In this document: piece by piece, positions 1-9,268 of the stretch
Position numbering within the stretch: the first letter of the stretch is position 1
Layout of the letters: every line of letters begins with the position of its first letter
NCBI RefSeq assembly: GCF_025244865.1
Contig: NZ_CP104272.1
Coordinates: 2,418,001-2,482,000 of the forward strand
Direction of reading: 5' to 3'
Source of the DNA: Arthrobacter sp. zg-Y1110
Lineage (GTDB): Bacteria > Actinomycetota > Actinomycetes > Actinomycetales > Micrococcaceae
Length of the DNA: 64,000 nucleotides
Notes under the pieces: generated by a model
Told to the model about the DNA's origin: nothing
The model's database searches: none
Seen by the model: only the letters and a program-made list of their open reading frames with translations
Translations under genes and position numbers: made by a program

Positions 1-704
1 GGCTGTGGCTGATGGACGACGACGTCGAGGTCCTCCCGGATGCCGTGGCTGCGCTGCGCAAGTGGACCGGCAGTTACGACTGCATCCACGGCCGGCGGTT
101 CGATGCCGGCGGGGAACCGTTCTTCTGGCAGCACCGCTTCGTCCCGTTCCTGGGCGTGCACCTGCCGGTGCCGGGCAACGTTTTCCGCGATTCCCCCGTT
201 TTCGACACCAACGTGGGCTGCTTTGAGGGAATGCTGATCAGTGCCGGCCAGGTGCGCCGGATAGGCCTCCCGGATGCCCGCTACTTCATCAACGGCGACG
301 ATGTAATTTACGGCTGGCTCGCCTCCCTGGACCGGCCGGTGGCCTATGTCAACGATTTCGTCATCCGCAAGGTCCGGGTGCAGAGACAGATCGACCTCGG
401 CATCCGCCACCTCAACGATTCCAGCGACCTCGGCCGCTTCACTGCCATGCGCAACCGCGGCCATACAGCCCGGTACCTGCAGGTCCACGGCCGGTATCAC
501 CGGTTCGGATTCGGACTCGGGACCTTCCTGACCGCAGGCAAGGAACTGCTCAGGCTGGTTGCCGTGGAGCATTCACTGCGCGGTGCCGGGCGCCTCTGGG
601 CCGGCTGGCGCGGTGCCCGGCGCATCCTCCGGGACCGGTCCTGGTCCCCGATGCCCCCGTTGTCCGCGCCGGAGCAGCCATCGACACGAAAGCAGCAGGT
701 TTGA
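1..704 (+). CDS. Glycosyltransferase family 2, C-terminal part (5' end outside window)
   Basis: The frame is already open at base 3, so the start lies upstream of the window and only about 234 residues are visible. The first visible residues are LWLMDDDVEV, the acidic Asp-rich motif that GT-A glycosyltransferases use to hold the metal and sugar nucleotide. About 90 residues later FINGDDVIYGW resembles the catalytic acidic motif of GlfT-like family 2 enzymes. It probably transfers a sugar during cell-wall or surface polysaccharide synthesis in the cytoplasm. The last 30 residues are Pro/Arg-rich and unconserved. The stop TGA overlaps the TTG start of the next gene (TTGA), so the two are translationally coupled. 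Acceptor and donor cannot be told from the sequence. Confidence 0.75.
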   Translation, partial: LWLMDDDVEVLPDAVAALRKWTGSYDCIHGRRFDAGGEPFFWQHRFVPFLGVHLPVPGNVFRDSPVFDTNVGCFEGMLISAGQVRRIGLPDARYFINGDDVIYGWLASLDRPVAYVNDFVIRKVRVQRQIDLGIRHLNDSSDLGRFTAMRNRGHTARYLQVHGRYHRFGFGLGTFLTAGKELLRLVAVEHSLRGAGRLWAGWRGARRILRDRSWSPMPPLSAPEQPSTRKQQV

Positions 705-1675
705 GCACTCCTTCTCCAGGCCCCGTCCCTTCCGCCGCCACCCCCTCGGTGTGGACGGTCCTGGGCGGCACCGGATTCATTGGTTCAGCCGTCCGCGCCG
801 CCCTGGCTGCGCGCGGGGTCGAGGTCCGGTCCGTTTCCGCTCCCCGGCTGCGTACCGACGCTGCGGACGTAGCCGGTTTACTTGCGGATGCCGCAGCACT
901 GGACACGGAGCGGAGCCGCCTGGCCGATGCCTTCGCGGGTGCCGACGTCGTAGTGAATGCCGCTGGACTGGCGACGCCGGGAGCAACGGACTCCCCCGAA
1001 CTCCGGGGTGCGAACTCGCTGCTGCCTGCGTTGGTTGCCGATGCCGCGGATGCCGCCGGTGTCCGCCGGTTCGTCCACCTAAGCAGCGCGGCCGTGCAGG
1101 GGCACCGTCCGTTCCTGGACGAAAGCCCGCATGTGGAGCCGTTTTCGGCCTACTCCCGTTCCAAGGCGCTCGGCGAACAGGTCCTTTCCGCCCGGAACGG
1201 CGGGTCCTGCAGCGTTGCCACGGTCCGTGCCACATCGGTCCAGGGGCCGGGCCGGGCGACGACGGCTAAGCTAAGCCGGCTCGCGGCCTCGCCGCTGGCA
1301 TCCGTAGCCGGTCGCGGAACCGCACCCAGCCCCGTAAGTTCAGTAGATTCACTGGTCGACTTCGTCCTGCGGGTAGGCACCCACATCGGCCCGGTTCCTG
1401 CAGTGGTGCTGCAGCCCTGGGAACAGGCGTCGGTGTCCTCCGTCCTTGAAGCCGCAGGCGGCCGGCGTCCGGCACATCTGCCGGTCTGGTTCTGCCGCAT
1501 GGCACTGCGGTCCGGCTATGCGCTCTCCTCATTGGCCGGGGAGCGGCTGCACGGAGCACTGCGACGCGTGGAGATGATGTGGTTCGGGCAGCGTCAGGAG
1601 CCCGGCTGGGCCGAGGCCACGGGCAACGTCCCGGAACCCCGCGTCCGCGAGGTCCTGGAAGCTTCCCGGAACTAA
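701..1675 (+). CDS. NAD-dependent epimerase/dehydratase family protein
   Basis: Protein of 324 residues with an extended SDR fold. The Rossmann motif GGTGFIG lies at about residues 22-28, VVNAAG follows near residue 86, and the catalytic YxxxK is seen as YSRSK near residue 150, preceded by the Ser of HLSSAAV. It most likely oxidises or epimerises a nucleotide sugar, or reduces a related metabolite, using NAD(P). The TTG start overlaps the stop of the upstream glycosyltransferase by 4 nt and an AGCAGG lies just before it. An alternative GTG at 749 would start directly at the Rossmann fold but lacks a Shine-Dalgarno. Pairing with a glycosyltransferase suggests polysaccharide synthesis. The substrate is not identifiable. 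Confidence 0.8.
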   Translation: MSTPSPGPVPSAATPSVWTVLGGTGFIGSAVRAALAARGVEVRSVSAPRLRTDAADVAGLLADAAALDTERSRLADAFAGADVVVNAAGLATPGATDSPELRGANSLLPALVADAADAAGVRRFVHLSSAAVQGHRPFLDESPHVEPFSAYSRSKALGEQVLSARNGGSCSVATVRATSVQGPGRATTAKLSRLAASPLASVAGRGTAPSPVSSVDSLVDFVLRVGTHIGPVPAVVLQPWEQASVSSVLEAAGGRRPAHLPVWFCRMALRSGYALSSLAGERLHGALRRVEMMWFGQRQEPGWAEATGNVPEPRVREVLEASRN

Positions 1676-2388
1676 ACCGGCTTCTGGTCTTTGGCCAGGG
1701 AGGGCGCAGTACCGGCGGCTGCGGGTTCTTCGCCCAGATCCAGGATCCCCGGAACCACTTCGCGCAGGGCGGCAATGCTGATCGCACCGCTGCGCACCAC
1801 CCGCATCGGTTCGCTGGTGGCGTCCACAATGGTGGACGGCACTCCGTCGCTGCCGGCCACCGGACGGTGTCCGGCCTCCAGATAGACCTCCACGGATTCG
1901 CCCAGCTGTTCGCGGGCCTGCGCCGCGGTCTGTCCGGCCGGTGATCCCGTACGGTTGGCCGAGGACACGGCCAGCGGCCCGGTCACAGCCAGCAGGTCCA
2001 GCGCAACGCTGTCGTCGGGCATCCGCAGGGCGACGGTTCCCATGGTGTCGCCCAGGTCCCAGCTCAGGGACGGCTGGGCGTGGAAGATCAGTGTCAACCC
2101 GCCCGGCCAGAACGTACGCGCCAGGCTGCGGGCGTCGTCGGAAATGTCCATCGCCAGGCCGTCCATGGTCTGGAGGCGCGGGATCAGCACGGGCGGGGGC
2201 ATGCTCCGGCCGCGTCCCTTGGCTGCCAGCAGCGTAGCCACTCCCTGCGGGGAGAAAGCGTCGGCACCGATTCCGTACACGGTGTCGGTGGGAAGCACCA
2301 CGCAGGACTTGGCGGCTATGGCGCGCTGGGCTGCCGCCAGCCCCTCACTGAGTTCATCGGGATTACTGCAGTCATAACTGGTGCTCAC
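1672..2388 (-). CDS. tsaC: L-threonylcarbamoyladenylate synthase (Sua5/YwlC/YrdC family)
   Basis: Makes threonylcarbamoyl-AMP from threonine, bicarbonate and ATP, the first step of the t6A37 modification of ANN-decoding tRNAs in the cytoplasm. The YrdC fold is clear: LPTDTVYGIGADAF near residues 32-45 holds the substrate-binding lysine/threonine pocket, and SSANRTGSPAG follows near residue 142. At 238 residues it is the short TsaC/YwlC-like form, without the complete Sua5 C-terminal domain of about 340-residue homologues. It is the last gene of the rho-prfA-prmC group: its ATG overlaps the prmC stop by 4 nt. The 3' end overlaps the convergent epimerase gene by 4 nt. The threonine genes lie close by, but there is no evidence of a regulatory link. 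Confidence 0.92.
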   Translation of the reverse strand: MSTSYDCSNPDELSEGLAAAQRAIAAKSCVVLPTDTVYGIGADAFSPQGVATLLAAKGRGRSMPPPVLIPRLQTMDGLAMDISDDARSLARTFWPGGLTLIFHAQPSLSWDLGDTMGTVALRMPDDSVALDLLAVTGPLAVSSANRTGSPAGQTAAQAREQLGESVEVYLEAGHRPVAGSDGVPSTIVDATSEPMRVVRSGAISIAALREVVPGILDLGEEPAAAGTAPSLAKDQKPV

Positions 2389-3305
2389 GTCTTCATTCTT
2401 TCACTAGGGGATGCCATCGATACGGAGCGCCGGACAGCCGACGTCGCCCGCGGGCGGTCATTGAGGTCCCGGTGGGACTGGACATCGGTCCAGGCCGGAT
2501 CGTCGGCCAGCAGCCGGGCGATGGCCGGCGCCTGCACCTCGGCATGTTCCATCACGAAGTAGCCGCCTCCGGCAAGCAGCCGTGCCGCGGTCCGCGCCGC
2601 GGCCATCGGCAGTTCCAGACCGTCCGCTCCCCCGCCGTACAACGCCATGGCCGGATCATGCTCGGCGGCCTCCGGCTCGTTCGGAACTGCTTCGGCAGGG
2701 ATGTACGGGGGGTTGGACACCACCACGTCGAAGCTGGATTCGTGGCCGGGCAGGGCGGTCCGGAGGTCTTCCAGGACCAGGTGGACGCCCAGCGGAGCCA
2801 GGTTCCGTTCCGCCCACGCGAAGGCGAGGGGGCTCAGTTCCACGGCATGCACCTCGGCTGCGGGAACTTCCGAGGCCACCGCAGCCGCAATGGCGCCGGA
2901 GCCGGTGCCGAGGTCCACGACCTTGGCCGACCCGGCCCGCCGCGCAGCATCGATCGCCAGCTGCGCCACCGTTTCGGTTTCCGGCCGAGGCACAAATACT
3001 CCGGGGCCGACGGCCAGTTCCAGGTACCGGAAATGGGCCTTTCCGGTCAGGTGCTGCAGCGGCACCCGCGCGGCGCGTTCGGACACCAGTGCGGCGTATC
3101 CCTGAGGTGCCGGCACATCGGTGAAGGCCAGCGCCCGGATCCGGCCGGGGCTTTCTCCCAGCAGGTGCGCCGCCAGCAGCTCGGCGTCCACCCGCGGTGA
3201 CGGCACCCCGGCCGCGGCGAGTTCCGCCGTCGCACGGCGCAGCGCCTCGGCCAGGGTGCCGCCGCCACCGGTCGCGGAATCGGTAAGGCTATTAGCTTTC
3301 GTCAC
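2385..3305 (-). CDS. prmC: Peptide chain release factor N5-glutamine methyltransferase
   Basis: Methylates the glutamine of the GGQ motif of release factors 1 and 2, using S-adenosylmethionine. The SAM motif [12 protein letters not shown] and the family signature SNPPYIP (NPPY, about residue 197) are both present, and the N-terminal helical domain ([12 protein letters not shown]) is intact. The open frame extends to 3365, but the residues upstream lie inside prfA and are unlike the family. I chose the GTG at 3305, which gives 306 residues and a 14-nt overlap with prfA; this start is inferred, since no strong Shine-Dalgarno is visible. The prfA-prmC pairing is a standard functional linkage. 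Confidence 0.9.
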   Translation of the reverse strand: MTKANSLTDSATGGGGTLAEALRRATAELAAAGVPSPRVDAELLAAHLLGESPGRIRALAFTDVPAPQGYAALVSERAARVPLQHLTGKAHFRYLELAVGPGVFVPRPETETVAQLAIDAARRAGSAKVVDLGTGSGAIAAAVASEVPAAEVHAVELSPLAFAWAERNLAPLGVHLVLEDLRTALPGHESSFDVVVSNPPYIPAEAVPNEPEAAEHDPAMALYGGGADGLELPMAAARTAARLLAGGGYFVMEHAEVQAPAIARLLADDPAWTDVQSHRDLNDRPRATSAVRRSVSMASPSERMKT

Positions 3306-4371
3306 CGATGGCGTCCAGCCGTGCCTGCTCGTCCATTTCAATGGCGGCCTGCACCACTGCTTCAAGCTCGCCGTTCAGTACGGTGTCCAGGTTGTAGGCC
3401 TTGTAGCCGGTGCGGTGGTCCACAATCCGGTTTTCCGGGTAGTTGTAGGTCCGGATCCGCTCCGAACGGTCCATGGTGCGGATCTGCGACTTCCGGATGT
3501 CCGAGTTCGCGGCGTCGATCTTCTCCTGCTCGTGCGCGAGGATGCGTGAGCGCAGCACGCGCATGGCCGCTTCGCGGTTCTGCAGCTGCGACTTTTCGTT
3601 CTGCATGGCCACAACAATGCCCGTGGGCAGGTGGGTGATGCGCACGGCCGAGTCGGTGGTGTTCACCGACTGTCCGCCGGGACCGGAGGAACGGTAGACG
3701 TCGATCTTCAGGTCATTCTGGCTGATCGCGACCTCTTCCGGCTCGTCCACTTCGGGCAGCACCAGGACGCCGGCAGCCGAAGTGTGGATCCGGCCCTGGG
3801 ACTCCGTGACGGGGACGCGCTGCACGCGGTGCACGCCGCCTTCATACTTCAGGCGTGCATAAACGCCTTCGGCCGGATCGTTGGAGTTGCCCTTGATGGC
3901 CATGGAAACGTCCTTGTAGCCGCCCAGGTCCGACTCGGTGGCCGAGATGATTTCCGTACGCCAGCCGCGGTGCTCTGCGTAACGGGTGTACATGCGCAGC
4001 AGGTCGCCGGCGAACAGGGCAGCTTCGTCGCCGCCTTCGCCGCCCTTGACCTCGATGATGACGTCGCGGCCATCATTGGGGTCGCGGGGAATCAGCAGGC
4101 GGCGCAGCTTCTCCTGCGCGTCTGCGAGCTGCTCTTTGAGCACGGGTACCTCGGCGGCGAATTCCGGGTCCTCATCCGCCATTTCGACGGCGGCGGCAAG
4201 GTCATCCTCGAGTCCGTGCCAACGGTTGTAGGCGTCCACAATCCGGCTGAGCTCGGCGTAGCGCCGTCCCAGCCGGCGGGCCAGGCCCTGGTCCGCGTGC
4301 ACTGCCGGGTCGGACAGGCGCAACTGAAGTTCAGCGTGCTCATCCAACAGGCCCTGTATGGACTCAAACAT
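3292..4371 (-). CDS. prfA: Peptide chain release factor 1
   Basis: Recognises UAA and UAG stop codons and triggers peptide release on the ribosome. The protein has 359 residues, the normal length. The tripeptide anticodon PVT, inside [13 protein letters not shown], identifies RF1 rather than RF2. The catalytic GGQ is at residues 232-234 ([11 protein letters not shown]). The N-terminal coiled-coil domain contains Asp/Glu-rich helices. The gene lies between rho and prmC, whose product methylates this GGQ. The prmC GTG start is inside the last codons of prfA, so translation is probably coupled. Confidence 0.97.
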   Translation of the reverse strand: MFESIQGLLDEHAELQLRLSDPAVHADQGLARRLGRRYAELSRIVDAYNRWHGLEDDLAAAVEMADEDPEFAAEVPVLKEQLADAQEKLRRLLIPRDPNDGRDVIIEVKGGEGGDEAALFAGDLLRMYTRYAEHRGWRTEIISATESDLGGYKDVSMAIKGNSNDPAEGVYARLKYEGGVHRVQRVPVTESQGRIHTSAAGVLVLPEVDEPEEVAISQNDLKIDVYRSSGPGGQSVNTTDSAVRITHLPTGIVVAMQNEKSQLQNREAAMRVLRSRILAHEQEKIDAANSDIRKSQIRTMDRSERIRTYNYPENRIVDHRTGYKAYNLDTVLNGELEAVVQAAIEMDEQARLDAIGDES

Positions 4372-4452
4372 GTTCTAGATTCCTCTTTCAGCTGGGTTTC
4401 CCACATGGAAGTTTATCGGTTCGCGCGCCCGTCGGTCCCCGGGCGTTAACGA

Positions 4453-4507
4453 ACGAGCCGCCCAGGCCCCCTGCCCGCGTTAGCGGGAGGGGGCATGAGC
4501 GGCTCGT
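4453..4507 (-). terminator. Nested hairpin downstream of rho
   Basis: Just after the rho stop codon the sequence folds into a long hairpin. The outer 9-bp arms are ACGAGCCGC (4453-4461) and GCGGCTCGT (4499-4507). Inside, GCCCCCT (4466-4472) pairs with AGGGGGC (4488-4494) and CCCGC pairs with GCGGG. There is no clear U-tract on either strand, so this may be a weak intrinsic terminator or an RNA-stabilising structure separating rho from prfA. Confidence 0.55.
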
Positions 4508-4514
4508 AAGGCAG

Positions 4515-6740
4515 CTAGTTGTCCTTGGTGCCCAGGGTGGTCTGCTGGACCTGCATCAGGAACTCGACGTTGGACTGCGTCTCCCGGATCTTGCCGGTGA
4601 GCAGTTCCAGCGCCTGCTGGGTGTCCAGTCCGGACAGGACCCGGCGCAGCTTCCACATGATCTTGACTTCATCCGGGGAGAGCAGGTTCTCTTCGCGGCG
4701 GGTACCCGACGCGTTGACATCCACGGCCGGGAAGATGCGCTTGTCCGCAAGGTTGCGGGACAGGCGCAGCTCCATGTTGCCGGTGCCCTTGAATTCCTCG
4801 AAGATGACCTCGTCCATCTTGGATCCGGTCTCCACCAGGGCCGTAGCCAGGATGGTCAGCGAGCCGCCGTTTTCGATGTTGCGGGCAGCACCGAAGAAAC
4901 GCTTGGGCGGGTACAGTGCGGACGAATCCACACCGCCGGAGAGGATACGGCCCGACGCCGGAGCGGCCAGGTTGTAGGCGCGTCCCAGGCGGGTCATGGA
5001 GTCAAGCAGCACCACGACGTCGTTACCCATTTCCACCAGGCGCTTGGCGCGCTCGATGGCGAGTTCGGCAACAGTGGTGTGGTCATCGGCGGGGCGGTCG
5101 AAGGTGGAGGCAATGACCTCGCCCTTGACCGTGCGCTGCATGTCCGTGACTTCCTCGGGACGCTCGTCCACGAGGACCATCATGAGGTGGACCTCAGGGT
5201 TGTTGATCGTGATCGCGTTGGCAATTGCCTGCAGGATCAGCGTCTTTCCGGCCTTCGGCGGGGAAACGATGAGGCCGCGCTGGCCCTTGCCGATCGGTGC
5301 CACGAGGTCAATGACACGCGGGCCGATCACCTTGGCGGACGTCTCCAGGCGCAGGCGCTCGGAGGGGTACAGCGGAACCAGCTTGGAGAACTCCACGCGG
5401 TCCTTGTTGTCCTCGGCGGGCTTGCCGTTGACGGAGGTGAGGCGTACCAGCGCGTTGAACTTCTGGCGCTGGTTTCCGCCCTGGTTTTCGCCTTCACGCG
5501 GGGCGCGGATGGCGCCGACGACGGCGTCGCCCTTGCGCAGGTTGTACTTCTTCACCTGGGCGAGGGAAACGTAGACATCGTTCGGGCCCGGCAGGTAACC
5601 GGAGGTCCGTACGAAGGCGTAGTTCTCCAGGACGTCGAGGATGCCGGCCACGGGCAGCAGGACGTCGTCTTCAGTGACCTCGACGTCGTCGACCTCGGGG
5701 TTCTGGTTGCGGTTGCGGCGGCGCTCGTTGCGGTCGCGGAAACGATCGTTCCGGTCACCGCGGTCGTTGCGGTCATTGCGCTCGTTGCGGTTCCGGTTGC
5801 GGCGGTTACGCCCGCGCCCGTTCTCGTCGTTGTCGTCGCGGTTGTTGTCGCGGTCGCGGTTGTTCTCGCGGTTGCCGCCGTTGTCGCGGTTGTTGTCGCG
5901 GTCCCGGTTGTTCTCGCGGTTGCCGCCGTTGTCGCGGTTGTTGTCGCGGTCGCGGTTGTTCTCGCGGTTGCCGCCGTTGTCGCGGTTGCCGCCGTTGTCG
6001 CGGTCCGAACGGTTGCGGTCACGGCGTTCACGGCGTTCGCCGCGCTCGTCGTCGCCCTGGGTCCGGGCCTCGGCACCGTTGGCAGCGCCGTTGTTGGAGG
6101 CAGCACCGTTGCTGGCAGCGCCGTTGCTGGAGGCGTCCTCTGCAGGCGCCTCGGCGGAAGCGTTGTTGACCGTGCCGTTGGACTCGTTGGAGTCGCTGCG
6201 GCGGTTGCGGCTGCGGCGGTTGCCGCGCTCGCGCTGGCCCTCTTCACGTCCGTTGTCTTCGCGTGCCTCGCGGTTCCGGGCCGGAGCCGCGTCTGCTTCC
6301 GGCGAGGCGGCGGGTGCCGGTGCCTCGGCCGCCGCAGTTTCCGCGGGGGCGGAAGTGACGACGCCGTCACTGGCTGCACGCCGGTTGCGGTTACGGGTAC
6401 GCGTCGGGCGGGTGGTCTCGGCCTCTGCGGACTGCTCCGCGGGTGCTGCTGCCGCCTTCTCGGGCGCCGAAGCACCCTTGGCTGCGTCGTCGCCGGCCTC
6501 GCCGCGGGAACCGCGGACCGGTCGGTCGGCTACTGCGCCGCCGCGCTGGTGGTTGGAGATGGCCGTAACCAGATCTCCCTTACGCATGCGGGAGCCCCCG
6601 GTGATGCCGAGCTGGCCGGCAAGCGCCTGGAGCTGCGCGAGCTTAAGGCCTGCAAGGCCTGCGCTCTTTGATGCGTTCTCGCCGGTTGAACCGGCGGATG
6701 CTGAATCCACGCCTGCAGTCAGGCTAGTGGTATCTGTCAC
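4515..6740 (-). CDS. rho: Transcription termination factor Rho, actinobacterial form with long N-terminal insert
   Basis: Hexameric RNA-dependent ATPase that ends transcription. At 741 residues it is much longer than the roughly 420 of E. coli. Order of parts: a Rho_N/SAP-like segment (KLAQLQALAGQLGI, about residue 28), an Ala/Glu-rich stretch, an Asn/Arg/Asp/Gly-rich disordered segment at about 200-350 containing three exact-length 16-residue repeats, the cold-shock RNA-binding domain from about 365, and the ATPase core with Walker A PPKAGKT near 497. The frame is open to 6818, but I chose the GTG at 6740 because GGGGGAAGGATCC lies just upstream and the protein then begins VTDTTSLTAG. The Asn/Arg insert is typical of high-GC actinobacteria and is thought to add RNA binding. 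Confidence 0.95.
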   Translation of the reverse strand: MTDTTSLTAGVDSASAGSTGENASKSAGLAGLKLAQLQALAGQLGITGGSRMRKGDLVTAISNHQRGGAVADRPVRGSRGEAGDDAAKGASAPEKAAAAPAEQSAEAETTRPTRTRNRNRRAASDGVVTSAPAETAAAEAPAPAASPEADAAPARNREAREDNGREEGQRERGNRRSRNRRSDSNESNGTVNNASAEAPAEDASSNGAASNGAASNNGAANGAEARTQGDDERGERRERRDRNRSDRDNGGNRDNGGNRENNRDRDNNRDNGGNRENNRDRDNNRDNGGNRENNRDRDNNRDDNDENGRGRNRRNRNRNERNDRNDRGDRNDRFRDRNERRRNRNQNPEVDDVEVTEDDVLLPVAGILDVLENYAFVRTSGYLPGPNDVYVSLAQVKKYNLRKGDAVVGAIRAPREGENQGGNQRQKFNALVRLTSVNGKPAEDNKDRVEFSKLVPLYPSERLRLETSAKVIGPRVIDLVAPIGKGQRGLIVSPPKAGKTLILQAIANAITINNPEVHLMMVLVDERPEEVTDMQRTVKGEVIASTFDRPADDHTTVAELAIERAKRLVEMGNDVVVLLDSMTRLGRAYNLAAPASGRILSGGVDSSALYPPKRFFGAARNIENGGSLTILATALVETGSKMDEVIFEEFKGTGNMELRLSRNLADKRIFPAVDVNASGTRREENLLSPDEVKIMWKLRRVLSGLDTQQALELLTGKIRETQSNVEFLMQVQQTTLGTKDN
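5841..5984 (-). repeat. Three tandem 48-bp repeats inside rho
   Basis: Units at 5841-5888, 5889-5936 and 5937-5984 are nearly identical at the DNA level (one base differs in the second). An 18-bp partial unit follows at 5985-6002. Each unit encodes 16 residues rich in Asn, Arg, Asp and Gly. Because the unit is a multiple of three, copy number can change without breaking the reading frame. Confidence 0.93.
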
Positions 6741-7135
6741 GAAGGATCCTTCCCCCTCGTCGGGCGGTCCGGCGCAATGCCGGCCGCGGTGATTGGCCCT
6801 GGTCCCAAAATCAGACATTGGGTCAGGGTTCGCTTGACTACCGGCCCGATGGCCGGAGAAAGGCGAATCTGCTGGGTGCCTTATGTAAAGAAGAATCCAC
6901 GCAGAGTCTGGTCAGCTTCGCTGCCGAACACGCGGCATTCAAGCGGGACACGCCGCTTCTTGGCGGTTCCTTTGAAGGCTGCACCGTAGACTGCGCCTCC
7001 GCGGGTGGGCATTTGAATCAACGGAAATCACCGCGGGACGAGTGCAATCACACCTGACGGCGGCAAAGTGTTTTCAACTAAAGCCCGGGGCGGCCCGAAA
7101 TGGACGGCTACCTGCGGGAGCACAGGACGGAAAAA
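6741..7135 (-). other. Intergenic region: long rho leader and thrB 3' flank
   Basis: This 395-bp gap separates the stop of thrB from the GTG start of rho, both on the minus strand. The part near rho contains the Shine-Dalgarno GGGGGAAGG. The rest would form the rho promoter and a long untranslated leader. Long leaders are common for rho, where they allow autoregulation by Rho itself. Open frames on the plus strand here (for example 6818-7057) lack a ribosome binding site and recognisable content. I found no confident terminator after thrB. Confidence 0.5.
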
Positions 7136-8128
7136 TTACCGCTGGTGCCCTTCCACTCTAGCACCATCTCGCTCGACGCCAAGCCGCAGAACACGCCAAT
7201 TTTCGCCGAATTCCGCTGCCTGCAAATGTTTGGTCATGGCCTGCTCCGCTTCCAGGGCGGCCTCCTCGCCGTGGGCTAGGCACATCACCGTGGGACCGGC
7301 ACCGGAAATCACGGCGGCGAATCCCGCAGAGCGCAGTGACTGCAGCAGCCGGGCACTCGGGAGCATCGCAGGTGCCCGGAAGTCCTGGTGAAGCGCGTCC
7401 TGCGTTCCCTCGAGCAGCAGCGACGGATCCACCGTCAAGGCGTGGATCAACAGCGCCGCACGGCCGGCATTGGCCGCTGCCGTCCGGTGGGCCACGGTGG
7501 CCGGCAGCAGGCCGCGGGCACTCTCGGTGGAAAGTTCCACGGCCGGTATGGCGACGACGGGAACCACATCGGGATGGACTGAGGCCCGCACGGAGCGGAA
7601 GACGCCGTCGTCCTCCCAGGAAATGGCGAGGTCGCCGACGAGTGCGGGAGCCACATTGTCCGGGTGGCCCTCCAGCGCCGAGCAACTGTGCAGCACACCT
7701 GCGGCATCGAGCCGGGCTTCGACCGGCAGCAGGGAATTCGCAGCCAGTACGCCGGACACAATAGCCGACGCCGAAGAGCCCAGACCGCGGCCGTGCGGAA
7801 TAGCGTTCTCTGCGCTCAGGTGCAGGCCCTGGGCGCTGTACCCGGAGGCGGCCAGAGTGGACAGCAGGGTGCGGACCACCAGGTGGGAGGAATCCAAGGG
7901 AACGTTTCCGGCGCCTTCACCCGCGACCTCGACGAAAATGCCTTCATCCTCGGAGGTGCGCACCCGGACCGTGTCATACAACGTGAGCGCCAGCCCAAGG
8001 GAGTCGAACCCCGGGCCGAGGTTGGCGCTCGTTGCGGGCACGGACACGGTCACGTCCTGCCCCGGCGCCAGGATGCGGGAACCGGAGCGGGAACCGGAGC
8101 GCTGCCCGCCGGGCAGATCCACCTGCAT
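7136..8128 (-). CDS. thrB: Homoserine kinase
   Basis: Phosphorylates homoserine to O-phosphohomoserine, the substrate of threonine synthase. It is a GHMP-family kinase of 330 residues. VPATSANLGPGFDSLG near residues 30-45 is the N-terminal GHMP motif, and the ATP-binding loop HGRGLGSSASA is near residue 112. The C-terminal ISGAGPTVMCLA motif is also present. The ATG start gives about 25 extra residues before the GHMP domain; GTG codons downstream could also serve. It is the last gene of hom-thrC-thrB and starts 9 nt after thrC. Confidence 0.97.
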   Translation of the reverse strand: MQVDLPGGQRSGSRSGSRILAPGQDVTVSVPATSANLGPGFDSLGLALTLYDTVRVRTSEDEGIFVEVAGEGAGNVPLDSSHLVVRTLLSTLAASGYSAQGLHLSAENAIPHGRGLGSSASAIVSGVLAANSLLPVEARLDAAGVLHSCSALEGHPDNVAPALVGDLAISWEDDGVFRSVRASVHPDVVPVVAIPAVELSTESARGLLPATVAHRTAAANAGRAALLIHALTVDPSLLLEGTQDALHQDFRAPAMLPSARLLQSLRSAGFAAVISGAGPTVMCLAHGEEAALEAEQAMTKHLQAAEFGENWRVLRLGVERDGARVEGHQR

Positions 8129-8137
8129 GCTTCAGCC

Positions 8138-9265
8138 CTACTTGCCGGATCCGGCGGGCTGCGCCGCTTCCAGACCCAGCGCTGCCGCCACGCTCACAAC
8201 ATCGAAGTCCACCTTGGTGGGCTCGACGTCGGAACCGTCGGCGGTGCGCAGTGCCCACTGCGGATCCTTCAAGCCGTGGCCGGTGACCGTAATGACGATG
8301 GTCTTGCCGGCCGGGACTTCCCCGGCAGCGTGCTTCTTGAGCAGCCCGGCCACGCCGGCGGCGGAGGCCGGTTCCACGAAGACGCCCTCGCGGGAGGACA
8401 GCCAGCGGTGCGCGTCGAGGATTTCGGTGTCCGTGACGGCTTCGATCAGGCCGCCGGATTCGTCGCGGGCGGCAATGGCCTGATCCCAGGAGGCCGGGTT
8501 GCCGATCCGGATGGCGGTGGCAATGGTGTCCGGATCGGTGATCGGGTGCCCCTTCACCAGGGGCGAGGCGCCTTCGGCCTGGAAGCCCCACATGTGCGGG
8601 GTCTTAGTGGCCACCGGAGCCAGTTCCTCGCCGGCCACGTTGGTCCAGGGCTTCGCGTATTCGGAGTAGCCCTTCCAGTAGGCGGTGATGTTTCCGGCGT
8701 TGCCGACGGGCAGCAGGTGGTAGTCGGGGGCATCTCCGAGGTAGTCCACCACTTCGAAGGAGGCCGTCTTCTGGCCCTCGATGCGTGCCGGATTCACGGA
8801 GTTCACCAGGAACACCGGGTAGGCCTCGGCAAGCTTGCGGGCCACCTCCAGGCAGTTGTCGAAATTTCCGCGGACCTGGAGCAGCTGGGCGCCGTGTGCA
8901 ATGGCCTGGCTGAGCTTGCCCATGGAGATCTTGCCGTCCGGCACCAGCACGGCGCAGGTGATGCCCGCCTGCGTGGCGTAGGCAGCCGCCGAGGCGCTGG
9001 TGTTGCCGGTGGACGCGCACACCACAGCCTTGGCACCGGATTCCACGGCAGCGGTCATGGCCATGGTCATTCCGCGGTCCTTGAAGGAGCCGGTCGGGTT
9101 CATGCCTTCGACCTTGAGGTACACCTCCGAGCCGGTCAGCGCGGACAGCGCCTTCGCACGGACCAGCGGCGTACCGCCCTCACCGAGGGTAATGACCTCG
9201 GTGCTCTCGGTGACCGGAAGACGGTCGGCGTATTCGCGGATAACGCCGCGCCATTGGTGAGCCAC
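8138..9265 (-). CDS. thrC: Threonine synthase
   Basis: PLP enzyme that converts O-phosphohomoserine to threonine and phosphate. The protein of 375 residues matches the short, actinobacterial and plant-like class (about 350-375), not the roughly 430-residue E. coli class. The PLP lysine lies in [11 protein letters not shown] near residue 60; the phosphate-binding Gly loop and [13 protein letters not shown] follow. It is second in the hom-thrC-thrB operon, with only 3 nt separating its start from the hom stop. Confidence 0.97.
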   Translation of the reverse strand: MAHQWRGVIREYADRLPVTESTEVITLGEGGTPLVRAKALSALTGSEVYLKVEGMNPTGSFKDRGMTMAMTAAVESGAKAVVCASTGNTSASAAAYATQAGITCAVLVPDGKISMGKLSQAIAHGAQLLQVRGNFDNCLEVARKLAEAYPVFLVNSVNPARIEGQKTASFEVVDYLGDAPDYHLLPVGNAGNITAYWKGYSEYAKPWTNVAGEELAPVATKTPHMWGFQAEGASPLVKGHPITDPDTIATAIRIGNPASWDQAIAARDESGGLIEAVTDTEILDAHRWLSSREGVFVEPASAAGVAGLLKKHAAGEVPAGKTIVITVTGHGLKDPQWALRTADGSDVEPTKVDFDVVSVAAALGLEAAQPAGSGK

Positions 9266-9268
9266 GGC

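Noticed and set aside
5841..6002. Possible CRISPR-like array
   Set aside because: The units are contiguous, coding and in frame, with no spacers. They are protein-coding tandem repeats in rho.
5079..6671. A 530-residue open frame antisense to rho, and similar long antisense frames at 7664-10474, 12167-13750 and 41954-44419
   Set aside because: These are by-products of the GC-rich third codon positions of the real genes. They lack ribosome binding sites and have no recognisable domains, while the opposite strand has clear conserved proteins.
6818..7057. A 79-residue plus-strand ORF upstream of rho
   Set aside because: No Shine-Dalgarno, no recognisable sequence, and it lies across the expected rho leader. 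It is probably chance.
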